DNA of 33,451 bases, taken from the IMG/VR virus record IMGVR_UViG_3300032288_005337, positions 1 through 33,451 of that record; one strand, given 5' to 3'. How positions within the stretch are numbered: the first letter of the stretch is position 1; every line of letters starts with the position of its first letter. Shown here piece by piece: positions 15,258-22,928 of the stretch. Below the pieces are notes generated by a model. That model was not told the origin of the DNA and searched no databases. It saw nothing but the letters and a program-made list of their open reading frames with translations. Both the position numbers and the translations under genes were made by a program. The DNA comes from a virus.

Positions 15258-18200
15258 ATGAGCACTTTAAAAGTCAATAACCTTGAATCATTCTCAGAAA
15301 ATGGTACTATTTTTATTAAAAATCCAATAGTAGTATCTGGATCTATAACATTTTTAAATAGTGGATCTATTAATAATGCAGAAAGTGGTTCAATCTCATA
15401 TACAGGATCAACCTCATATTCTGGATCAACTATATTTACAGGTACAACTATATTCTCAGGATCAGTATATATTAGTGGATCAGATACATTTTATAATACT
15501 GGACCTGCTGTATTATCAGGTTCATTAGTTAATGGGACAGGTCCTTTTCTTGTAGCTAAATATGCTCATGCCGAAGGTTACCAAACATCAGCTTCAGGTC
15601 AACATTCCCATGCTGAAGGTTATCAAACAAAATCAACAAATAATTATTCACACGCTGAAGGTAATAAATCAATAGCAAGTGGAATTTATTCACACGCTGA
15701 AGGTGAAGATACAACATCATCAGGACGAAGTTCACATTCCGAAGGAGCAGATACTGTAGCATCTGGTGATTATTCACATGCTGAAGGGGCTGGATCTATA
15801 ACATATGCACCAAGATCTCATGCTGAAGGAAGTTTAACAAAAACTTATGGAACAGCATCACATGCTGAAGGTGTTCAAACAATAGCATCTGGTGATTATT
15901 CACATGCTGAAGGTAATCTTACAGTAGCTAGTGGTTATTCATCACATGCTGAAGGTATATATACATTAGCATCAGCACCATACTCACATGCTGAAGGAAA
16001 TTTAACTTCAGCTTCAGCTCAATATTCTCATGCTGAAGGTAATAATACAATAGCATTAGGTGAATATCAACATGTTCAAGGTCAATATAATTTAACCAAT
16101 TCAACATCAGCTTCATTCATTATTGGTAATGGAACATCTAATCTTAATAGAAAAAATTTAGTATTTGCAGCTGGTGGTGAATTTCAAATTACCGGATCTC
16201 TTAAAGTAGATGGAGCAGCATATATACAAGGTTTAACTACAACAGCTCAAACAAGTGTTGTAACAATTAATCCTACAACCGGTCAACTATTTTATTCTTC
16301 TACTTCATCTATTAGTTCTCCAACAGCATCATATGCTTTAACAGCTTCATATGCTCAAGTAAGTTTACAACAAGTACTTGATTATAATCATGATTTAGCA
16401 AATGGTAATAATTATCAAGGTACAAATGCTGGAGTAGGTAATTTTGGAACAGATGTTATAGCTATAGGAACAGATGCTGCTTATCAAAATCAGAGCAACC
16501 ATATTACAGCTTTAGGATATCAAGCAGCTTATCAAAATTCATTTGATAATGTTGTAGCTATAGGTAATAATGCTGCTTACTTAAATGAAGGACAATATGT
16601 TGATGCTATAGGAACTGAAGCAGCTAAATATAATCTAAGTAATTATGTTCAAGCTTTAGGTTATCAAGCAGCTTATCAAAATACAGGTAGCCAAGTTGTA
16701 GCTATAGGATATAGAGCAGCTGAAAAAAATAAAAATTCATCAATAGTAGCAATAGGACATCTTGCAGTTACAAGTAATTCAGGTAGTTTTGTAATAGGTG
16801 TAGGTCAACAATCATTATCAGGTAACAGAGGAAGTTATGTAACAGCAATAGGTCCTGGAGCAGGTATGCTTAATTTTGGAGGATATAACTTTTTTGGTGG
16901 AACTGCTGGAGGTGGAAATAGTGGAAGTTATGTTACTGCAATTGGAGAAACTGCAGCCCAAAATAATAATGGTTGGTATGTTAATGCAATTGGAGATACA
17001 GCTGCACTTCAAAATAAAACAAATCATGTTAATGCTATAGGTAAATCAGCAGCATGGCAAAACAGTGGTTCATATGTTAATGCTTTAGGTCAAAATGCTT
17101 CTTTTCAAAATTCAGGTAGTTATGTTAATGCTTTAGGATCAGATGCTGCTTCTCTTAATAAAGGTGATAATGTTAATACTTTAGGAGTAAATTCATCTTA
17201 TCTAAATATAGGTGATAATGTTAATGCTTTAGGAAATTACTCATCATGGCAAAACTCAGGTAGTAATATTAATGCTTTAGGAGATAATGCTGCTAGAAGT
17301 AATATTAGTGATAATGTTAATGCTTTAGGATATTTCTCAGCTTATCAAAATCTTGGTGAAAGTGTTAATGCTTTAGGATTTCAATCAGCTTACCAAAATT
17401 TAGGTAGTAATGTTAATGCTATAGGTAGTACATCTGGTTATAGAAATAAAGGAAATTATGTAAACAGTATTGGATACGGAGCATCTTACTTAAATTCAGG
17501 CAGTAATGTTACAGCTATAGGAATTAATGCAGCTTTTCAAAATTCTGGTAGTTATGTTATAGCTTTAGGTGATCAGGCAGCTAGTTATAATAAAGGTGAA
17601 AGAATTACTGCTATAGGATACTCAACAGCTAGAAATTTTAAAAATGGAATTGATGTTAACGCTATAGGAACATCAGCTGCAGAGGAGAGTCAAGGTACAT
17701 TTATAGATGCTGTAGGTGCTTTAGCAGCTAGATACAATTCTGGCTCATTTATCACAGCTATAGGTTCTCAAGCAGCATATAATAGTTCTGGTAGTCATGT
17801 TATAGCTTTAGGATTTGGATCTTTAACAAATAATACAAAAAGTCATGTTATAGCCATAGGAGCAAACACATCTCTAAATAACTCAGGTGATTATAATATA
17901 GCCATAGGAAAAGCATCATTAGCCTATAATTTAGGTGATAATATTACTGCTATAGGTTACCAAGCATCATACATGAGTACAGGTAGTTATAATAATATTA
18001 TGGGTTGGCAATCAGGTTTATATATATCTGGAAGTTATGTTAACGCTATGGGTTATGAAGCAAATAAAAATAGTAATGGAGATTATATTAATGCTATAGG
18101 TTATGAAGCCGCTGGTTATAACTCAGGAACTAATGTAGTTGCTATAGGACAAAGAGCAGCTCATGATAATGACGGTAATTTTATAATAGCTATAGGTGGA

Positions 18201-18764
18201 GAAGCTGGATCTAGTAATAAAGGAGATTATAATGTATCTATAGGTGGTGGAGCAGGATGGAATAATACCGGTAGTAGTAATGTATTAATAGGCAAATTTA
18301 CTGGATATGCTAAATCTGGAAGTAATAATGTAGCTATAGGAGAAAGTGCTTTTGATCATCATATAGGTAATAATAGTAATGCTATAGGTTATCTTGCTGG
18401 ATTTTACAATACAGGTAATTATGTTAATACTATAGGTAATCAAGCAGCTCAATATAATAAAGGTAATTATGTTAATACTATAGGTTACCAATCAGCTATT
18501 GATAACTCAGGTAGTTATGTTAATGCTTTAGGTAAGGAAGCAGCACGATCAAACTCAGGTAGTTATGTTACCGCTATAGGTCATCAAGCCGCTTATAATA
18601 ATCGATTATCAAATCAATTTATAATATCAAATACTGAATTACCTTCATTTGCTAATTGGACCGCAGCTTCTGCTTCTATAAATGTTGCAGCTGGAGCGGC
18701 AGCTAATAATACTTATTTGTATTACGACCAAACAACAAAATCAATCGGAGCAGTAAGATTATAA
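15258..18764 (+). CDS. Giant fiber C with 12 HAEG and 45 AIG beta-roll repeats
   Basis: A 1168-residue fiber-like protein made mostly of repeats. Residues 1-100 are Ser/Gly/Thr-rich strands (YTGSTSYSGST). Residues 104-271 hold 12 exact 14-residue HAEG repeats, followed by a degenerate HVQGQYNL unit and the closing module ending GTSNLNRKNLVF that is shared with fibers A and B. A linker with TASYALTASYA follows. Residues 400-1119 are 45 consecutive units averaging exactly 16 residues, with the consensus V-N-A-I/L-G-x-x-A-A-x-x-N-x-G-S-Y. The last 49 residues are a unique tip (FANWTAASASINVAAGAAANN and SIGAVRL). Both repeats resemble YadA-head-type left-handed beta rolls, implying a long, thin, probably trimeric fiber. 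It lies directly upstream of the sheath operon. Confidence 0.88.
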   Translation: MSTLKVNNLESFSENGTIFIKNPIVVSGSITFLNSGSINNAESGSISYTGSTSYSGSTIFTGTTIFSGSVYISGSDTFYNTGPAVLSGSLVNGTGPFLVAKYAHAEGYQTSASGQHSHAEGYQTKSTNNYSHAEGNKSIASGIYSHAEGEDTTSSGRSSHSEGADTVASGDYSHAEGAGSITYAPRSHAEGSLTKTYGTASHAEGVQTIASGDYSHAEGNLTVASGYSSHAEGIYTLASAPYSHAEGNLTSASAQYSHAEGNNTIALGEYQHVQGQYNLTNSTSASFIIGNGTSNLNRKNLVFAAGGEFQITGSLKVDGAAYIQGLTTTAQTSVVTINPTTGQLFYSSTSSISSPTASYALTASYAQVSLQQVLDYNHDLANGNNYQGTNAGVGNFGTDVIAIGTDAAYQNQSNHITALGYQAAYQNSFDNVVAIGNNAAYLNEGQYVDAIGTEAAKYNLSNYVQALGYQAAYQNTGSQVVAIGYRAAEKNKNSSIVAIGHLAVTSNSGSFVIGVGQQSLSGNRGSYVTAIGPGAGMLNFGGYNFFGGTAGGGNSGSYVTAIGETAAQNNNGWYVNAIGDTAALQNKTNHVNAIGKSAAWQNSGSYVNALGQNASFQNSGSYVNALGSDAASLNKGDNVNTLGVNSSYLNIGDNVNALGNYSSWQNSGSNINALGDNAARSNISDNVNALGYFSAYQNLGESVNALGFQSAYQNLGSNVNAIGSTSGYRNKGNYVNSIGYGASYLNSGSNVTAIGINAAFQNSGSYVIALGDQAASYNKGERITAIGYSTARNFKNGIDVNAIGTSAAEESQGTFIDAVGALAARYNSGSFITAIGSQAAYNSSGSHVIALGFGSLTNNTKSHVIAIGANTSLNNSGDYNIAIGKASLAYNLGDNITAIGYQASYMSTGSYNNIMGWQSGLYISGSYVNAMGYEANKNSNGDYINAIGYEAAGYNSGTNVVAIGQRAAHDNDGNFIIAIGGEAGSSNKGDYNVSIGGGAGWNNTGSSNVLIGKFTGYAKSGSNNVAIGESAFDHHIGNNSNAIGYLAGFYNTGNYVNTIGNQAAQYNKGNYVNTIGYQSAIDNSGSYVNALGKEAARSNSGSYVTAIGHQAAYNNRLSNQFIISNTELPSFANWTAASASINVAAGAAANNTYLYYDQTTKSIGAVRL
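15567..16070 (+). repeat. 12 x 42-bp HAEG repeats in fiber C
   Basis: Twelve uninterrupted 42-bp units, each beginning with a His codon of HAEG (one HSEG). The thirteenth, degenerate unit (HVQG) begins at 16071, exactly on period. The repeat is protein-level, with DNA divergence between units. Confidence 0.9.
16455..18614 (+). repeat. 45 x 48-bp AIG repeats in fiber C
   Basis: 2160 bases that divide into 45 units of 48 bp (16 residues). Single-residue gains and losses balance: one 15-residue unit near 16875-16930 and one 17-residue unit near 17600-17660. Many units keep a DNA core such as GGTAGTTATGTTAATGC or GATAATGTTAATGC, so recombination between units is plausible. Confidence 0.9.
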
Positions 18765-18793
18765 AAATAACAAATAAAAATAACAAATAAAAA
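18762..18793 (+). repeat. 13-bp tandem repeat in leader of coiled-coil gene
   Basis: TAAAAATAACAAA occurs twice in direct succession (18762-18787), followed by a partial third copy TAAAAA. The first copy includes the stop codon of fiber C. The A-rich leader runs up to the ATG at 18797. Confidence 0.75.
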
Positions 18794-18796
18794 TTT

Positions 18797-19045
18797 ATGG
18801 AAAAACAAGTTTTAACTCAAGAAGAAATTACTCAATTGAAAAACGTTAGAGAAAAAAGAATTCAATTAGTAGAAAGTTTTGGAATTTTAGAATCAAGAAT
18901 TCAAGAAATTAATTTACAAAAAGAAAATCTTAAAGATGAACTTAAAAAATTAATTCAAGAAGAAATTGATCTAGGCAGAAACCTTCAACAAAAATATGGT
19001 GATGGATCTATTGATCTAGAAAGAGGAGAATTTATACCTAACTAA
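18797..19045 (+). CDS. Small coiled-coil protein upstream of tail sheath
   Basis: An 82-residue, highly charged protein. Residues about 5-62 form a continuous amphipathic helix with heptad-like spacing (ITQLKNVREKRIQLVESFGIL, ending LKKLIQEEIDLG), followed by a short QKYGDGSIDLERGEFIP tail. This helix-plus-tail layout recurs in small phage proteins of unknown function that I recall from T4-like marine phages. It is probably co-transcribed with fiber C and precedes the sheath gene with its promoter. It may be a chaperone or scaffold. No enzymatic motif is seen. Confidence 0.7.
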   Translation: MEKQVLTQEEITQLKNVREKRIQLVESFGILESRIQEINLQKENLKDELKKLIQEEIDLGRNLQQKYGDGSIDLERGEFIPN

Positions 19046-19065
19046 TATTTTTAGCAGGTTTCACC

Positions 19066-19076
19066 ATATTTATAAC
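19066..19076 (+). promoter_or_regulatory. Candidate late promoter of tail sheath gene
   Basis: ATATTTATAAC in the 58-base gap before the sheath gene, 27 bases before its ATG, followed by the A-rich leader AAAATAAAATAAAAATAAA. Exact copy of the recurrent motif. Confidence 0.65.
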
Positions 19077-19103
19077 AAAATAAAATAAAAATAAATATAA
19101 ACA

Positions 19104-21218
19104 ATGGCAGAAACTTTAATATCACCAGGCGTTTTAGCAAGAGAAAATGATTCATCTTTTGTAAGTAAAAGACCCGTTCAAGTTGGAGCAGCAATTATAG
19201 GACCTACAGTTAAAGGTCCAGTTGAAGTACCAACTGTAGTCACTACTTATAACGAGTTTGTTAATAAATTTGGTACTACTTTTACAAGTGGTAGTTCAAC
19301 AAATTTAAAAACATATTCCTATTTTACCTCAATAGCAGCTTATAATTACTTTGTTAATGGAGGAACATCATTATTAGTATCAAGAGTAAAATCAGGATCA
19401 TTTACTCCTGCTTCAAGCTCAGCTATTAATAATAATGTATCTAGTGTAACTGGTAATCCATCAACTGGATCATATACATTTGGAGCATCCGAAACTGGAT
19501 CATTGTATCAAGGATTTTCTATAACTATACCTTTAACAGCACAAACTAGTAATACTTGGGTTTTTAATGGATGGTTTAGTTCAACTCAATATTATCCTAG
19601 TACAGACATATGTTATTTTAATGTAACTGCAGGAGCAAATTGGGTAGCATCTGCTGTTATAGCTGTTAATAATTTTACAGAACTACAACCATATCTTTCA
19701 GCTAGTTCTGTTGGTGATAAATTAATATTATCTGGATCAGCTGGAAATACTGTAATAAATGGATCTACTATACGCACAGTTAATTTCCCATCAGATCCTG
19801 GAGTATTAGTAGCTACATTAGGAGGTGCTACTTCAAACACAACATCAACAACATTTGTTTTAGAAACATTTTCTGAAGGTGTTATTATGAATAGTACCAG
19901 CCCAGAAACTACTAATAATGTTTTATTAAGCGGATCTAAAGATAATATCAGATGGCAAATTATAAATGCTAATACATCATCAGGTATATTTGATTTATTA
20001 ATTAGAAGAGGTGATGATAATATTCTTCAACCTACAATACTTGAAACTTGGACTAATTTAAGTCTAGATCCTAATTCTAATAATTATATTTCTAGGGTAA
20101 TTGGAGATATGAGAGAAAGCTACGACCCAGTAAATAATCAAATTGCTTATACTGGTACTTTCCCTAATAGATCAAATTATGTTAGAGTAAAACAAGTAAA
20201 TTATACTACTCCTAATTATTTAAATAGCAATGGAGTTATTTCAGTAGCATCATATGCAAACTCTATCCCAGTAAATGCAAGTGGAACATTTGGTAGCGCA
20301 GTTGGAGATATAATGGGTGGAGCTAATTTTTATGAAAATATTGATTCTTTTAATACTCAAGGAGTAGTAGGATCAGATTATGATGATATGATTAATTTGT
20401 TATCAAATCAAGATGATTATAAATTTAATGTATTATTAACTCCGGGTTTATATGATGCAGACTATGCTCAACAAGTATCAACTATTATTAACAATACTCA
20501 AGATAGAGGAGATAATATCTATGTACTTGACCCCGTAGCTTATGGTGAAATGGTATCAACAGTTGTAGGTCAAGCATCTTCTCGTAATACTTCATATGCT
20601 GCAGAATATTGGCCTTGGTTACAAATTGTTGAACCTTCAACAGGTGAAATAGTTTGGGTTCCAGCTTCAACAATGATTGGTGGAGTATATGCTTATAACG
20701 ATGCAGTAGCAGAACCATGGTTCGCACCAGCAGGTATTAACAGAGGTGGTTTATCTACAGTAGTAAGAGCAGAACAACGTTTATCTCAAGCTCAACGTGA
20801 TACATTATACACAGGTAAAGTAAATCCAATTGCAACATTCCCAGGAACAGGAGTAGTAGTATATGGTCAGAAAACATTACAATCAAGAGCATCAGCACTT
20901 GACCGTGTAAATGTTCGCCGTTTATTAATTGCTCTTAAATCGTATATTTCTCAAATTGCTAATAACTTAGTATTTGAACAAAATACAGTAGCTACAAGAA
21001 ATAGTTTCTTATCACAAGTTAACCCATATTTAACAAGCGTTCAACAACGTCAAGGTTTGTATGCATTTAAAGTGATTATGGATGATTCAAATAATACACC
21101 TGATGTAATTGATCGTAACGAATTAATTGGACAGATTTATTTACAACCTACTAAAACTGCTGAATTTATTTACTTAGACTTCAACATTACTCCAACTGGT
21201 GCATCATTCCCAGCATAA
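19104..21218 (+). CDS. Tail sheath protein, gp18-like
   Basis: A 704-residue contractile sheath subunit. The N-terminal region (residues 1-100) has the family pattern SPGVLARENDSS, IIGPTVKGPVEVPTVVTTYNEFVNKFG and AAYNYFVNGGTSLLVSRV. Residues about 105-410 are a variable Ser/Thr-rich domain probably exposed on the outside of the tail. Residues about 419-704 are the conserved sheath core: YKFNVLLTPGLYDADY, NIYVLDPVAYG, PWLQIVEPSTGEIVWVPAS, GVYAYNDAVAEPWFAPAGINRG and GVVVYGQKTLQ, then RVNVRRLLIALKSYI and a C-terminal FIYLDFNITPTGASF. The 3' part of the gene uses more C/G-ending codons (CGT, CGC) than the fiber genes, as expected for a highly expressed protein. It is followed by the tube gene, as in T4. 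Confidence 0.97.
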   Translation: MAETLISPGVLARENDSSFVSKRPVQVGAAIIGPTVKGPVEVPTVVTTYNEFVNKFGTTFTSGSSTNLKTYSYFTSIAAYNYFVNGGTSLLVSRVKSGSFTPASSSAINNNVSSVTGNPSTGSYTFGASETGSLYQGFSITIPLTAQTSNTWVFNGWFSSTQYYPSTDICYFNVTAGANWVASAVIAVNNFTELQPYLSASSVGDKLILSGSAGNTVINGSTIRTVNFPSDPGVLVATLGGATSNTTSTTFVLETFSEGVIMNSTSPETTNNVLLSGSKDNIRWQIINANTSSGIFDLLIRRGDDNILQPTILETWTNLSLDPNSNNYISRVIGDMRESYDPVNNQIAYTGTFPNRSNYVRVKQVNYTTPNYLNSNGVISVASYANSIPVNASGTFGSAVGDIMGGANFYENIDSFNTQGVVGSDYDDMINLLSNQDDYKFNVLLTPGLYDADYAQQVSTIINNTQDRGDNIYVLDPVAYGEMVSTVVGQASSRNTSYAAEYWPWLQIVEPSTGEIVWVPASTMIGGVYAYNDAVAEPWFAPAGINRGGLSTVVRAEQRLSQAQRDTLYTGKVNPIATFPGTGVVVYGQKTLQSRASALDRVNVRRLLIALKSYISQIANNLVFEQNTVATRNSFLSQVNPYLTSVQQRQGLYAFKVIMDDSNNTPDVIDRNELIGQIYLQPTKTAEFIYLDFNITPTGASFPA

Positions 21219-21233
21219 TTCTTTAAAACATAG

Positions 21234-21244
21234 ATATTTATAAC
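21234..21244 (+). promoter_or_regulatory. Candidate late promoter of tail tube gene
   Basis: ATATTTATAAC in the 47-base gap between sheath and tube genes, 21 bases before the ATG at 21266. Exact copy of the recurrent motif; it suggests that the tube is also made from its own transcript. Confidence 0.65.
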
Positions 21245-21265
21245 AAACATAAAATATAAAACAAA

Positions 21266-21754
21266 ATGGCAGTATTAAATCCAAACGAAATATTTTTCAC
21301 AGCATTTGAACCGAAAGTTAAAAATCGCTTCATAATGTATGTTGATGGAATCCCTTCATATGTTATTAAAAAAATTGGCGCGGTTAGTGTTGAAATGGGT
21401 GAAATTAAATTAAACCATATTAATGTTTATCGTAAAATTAAAGGAAGAGCAGCATGGGGAGATATTGAAATGACATTATTTGATCCAATTACACCATCAG
21501 GTGCTCAGGCAGTAATGGAATGGGTACGTTTACATCATGAATCAGTAACAGGTCGTGATGGTTATTCAGATTTCTATAAAAAAGACATAACAATCAATGT
21601 ATTAGGACCTGTAGGTGATATTGTATCAGAATGGATTATCAAAGGTGCATTTATTAAAACAGCAAATTTTGGAGAATACAGTTGGGATGAAGATGCTGCA
21701 GCACAAGAATTAACAGTAACATTAGGAATGGATTATTGTATCTTGAACTTCTAA
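21266..21754 (+). CDS. Tail tube protein, gp19-like
   Basis: A 162-residue inner tail tube subunit, very close to the usual length of T4 gp19 (163). Family features are FEPKVKNRFIMYVDGIPSYVI at the N-terminus, the strand VEMGEIKLNHINVYRKIKG, WGDIEMTLFDPITPSGAQAV followed by MEWVRLHHESVTGRDGYSDFYK, and the C-terminal GEYSWDEDAAAQELTVTLGMDY. It stacks as hexameric rings inside the sheath on the baseplate and around the tape measure. A strong hairpin terminator follows 22 bases after the stop. Confidence 0.97.
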   Translation: MAVLNPNEIFFTAFEPKVKNRFIMYVDGIPSYVIKKIGAVSVEMGEIKLNHINVYRKIKGRAAWGDIEMTLFDPITPSGAQAVMEWVRLHHESVTGRDGYSDFYKKDITINVLGPVGDIVSEWIIKGAFIKTANFGEYSWDEDAAAQELTVTLGMDYCILNF

Positions 21755-21776
21755 TTAATAAAAATAAATTTAAAGA

Positions 21777-21811
21777 AAGCTCACCTAAATTTGGTGAGCT
21801 TCTTTATTTTT
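21777..21811 (+). terminator. Rho-independent terminator after tail tube gene
   Basis: Perfect 9-bp stem AAGCTCACC / GGTGAGCTT with a 7-base loop TAAATTT, followed by a T-rich run (CTTTATTTTT). The stem can extend further with one bulged A. It separates the abundantly needed sheath/tube genes from the baseplate genes. Confidence 0.9.
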
Positions 21812-21814
21812 CAT

Positions 21815-21824
21815 ATATTTATAT
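21815..21824 (+). promoter_or_regulatory. Variant late promoter motif before gp26-like gene
   Basis: ATATTTATAT, immediately after the terminator and about 30 bases before the ATG at 21855. It differs from the consensus in the last positions (ATCTG instead of AACAA) and may be a weaker version. Confidence 0.45.
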
Positions 21825-21854
21825 CTGAATATAAAAAGTTATCAAATAAAGACT

Positions 21855-22580
21855 ATGGAACAAACATTTAATTTTCCAACAGAAGAAATCGAATTACCAT
21901 CAAGAGGTTTAGTATATCCTGAAGATAATCCTTTATCAAGCGGTAAAGTGATTATGAAATATATGACTGCTAAAGAAGAAGATATTTTAACTAATCAATC
22001 ATATATCCAAAAAGGTATTGTATTAGATAAGTTATTACAATCACTTATTGTATCTAAAATCAATTATAATGATTTAATTATAGGTGATAAAAATGCTTTA
22101 ATGATTGCAGCTCGTGTTTTAGGATATGGTAGCGAATATTCATTTGTATATAAAGGACAAGAATATAATGTTGATTTAACCAAAATCGATAACAAACCAT
22201 TTGAACATACCAGCAAAGGTATTAATGAATTTAGTTATACTTTACCATCAACAGGCGTTAACATTACTTATAAAATCTTAACTCAAAATGATGAACAAAA
22301 GATACAAGCTGAATTAGACGGTTTTAAAAAAATTAATAATAATTTTTCTCCTGAACTTTCAACAAGATTAAAATACATGATTACCTCAGTCAGTGGAGAA
22401 CGAGATTCAAAAACAATACGAGAATTTGTTGATACTCATCTCTTAGCCCGGGACTCACGTGAATTAAGAAAACATATTAAAGAAACTCAGCCAGATGTAG
22501 ATCTAACTTTTTTTCCCGATAACAGTGTCGATAGAGTCGACATTCCTCTCGGAATTAGCTTTTTTTGGCCTGACTTCTGA
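21855..22580 (+). CDS. Baseplate/hub protein of the T4 gp26 family
   Basis: A 241-residue protein with the pattern of the T4 gp26-type baseplate family. It begins with ELPSRGLVYPEDNPLSSGKV and MKYMTAKEEDILTN, then YIQKGIVLDKLLQSLIV and a short ALMIAARVLGYG segment, and ends in the family-typical IPLGISFFWPDF. Residues 120-215 are mainly helical. By position between the tube and tape measure genes it also resembles tail assembly chaperones of other phages, which often make a longer product by frameshifting. The next gene overlaps its last 56 bases in the +1 frame. The family call is good; the exact role (hub part or assembly chaperone) is not settled. Confidence 0.72.
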   Translation: MEQTFNFPTEEIELPSRGLVYPEDNPLSSGKVIMKYMTAKEEDILTNQSYIQKGIVLDKLLQSLIVSKINYNDLIIGDKNALMIAARVLGYGSEYSFVYKGQEYNVDLTKIDNKPFEHTSKGINEFSYTLPSTGVNITYKILTQNDEQKIQAELDGFKKINNNFSPELSTRLKYMITSVSGERDSKTIREFVDTHLLARDSRELRKHIKETQPDVDLTFFPDNSVDRVDIPLGISFFWPDF

Positions 22581-22884
22581 TACCGCAGCGCAATACCGAG
22601 TTAATTTATTTACTCAAATTCATGAAATAGTATTTCATGGAAAAGGAGGATATGATTGGGAAACAATCTATAATATGCCTAGATGGTTAAGGCATTTTAC
22701 TTTTAATAAAATAAGTGACCATTATAAAAAAGAAGCAGATGAACGCGAAAAATCATATGCTAAATCTTCTAATAAATCAACACTAATAGATCCTTCAGGA
22801 AATATAAATAAACAAGCTTTTAAAGAAGCATCTCCTAAAGTTACTTCTGGACCATCACCAAAACCTAAAGTTAAATATAAATAA
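22525..22884 (+). CDS. Overlapping gene, gp51-like or frameshifted chaperone extension
   Basis: An open frame overlapping the end of the gp26-like gene by 56 bases, in the +1 frame and open from 22507. The only early start is a GTG at 22525 with no Shine-Dalgarno site; the first in-frame ATG (22675) would cut off the conserved-looking YRVNLFTQIHEIVFHGKGG and YDWETIYNMP. Residues 20-75 are compact and include NMPRWLRHFTFNKISDHYKKE, similar to the short protein that follows gp26 in T4-like phages (gp51-type hub assembly factor) and to the T part of G/GT chaperones. The last 45 residues are Lys/Ser/Pro-rich and disordered. It is either an independent coupled gene or the C-terminal part of a +1 frameshift product. 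Confidence 0.65.
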   Translation: MSIESTFLSELAFFGLTSDTAAQYRVNLFTQIHEIVFHGKGGYDWETIYNMPRWLRHFTFNKISDHYKKEADEREKSYAKSSNKSTLIDPSGNINKQAFKEASPKVTSGPSPKPKVKYK

Positions 22885-22899
22885 AAGTTATATTTTTTA

Positions 22900-22910
22900 A
22901 TATTTATAAC
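22900..22910 (+). promoter_or_regulatory. Candidate late promoter of tape measure gene
   Basis: ATATTTATAAC in the 44-base gap before the tape measure gene, 18 bases before the ATG at 22929. Exact copy of the recurrent motif. A decoy ATG at 22917 is followed by an in-frame stop two codons later. Confidence 0.6.
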
Positions 22911-22928
22911 AAATAAATGCTTTAGTAA

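Noticed and set aside
15567-18614. Regular DNA repeats of 42 and 48 bp that might suggest a CRISPR array
   Set aside because: They lie in one long open reading frame, have no spacers and keep codon phase; they encode protein repeats.
1570-18764. Diversity-generating retroelement acting on the fibers
   Set aside because: No reverse transcriptase, template repeat or A-biased variable region was seen in the window.
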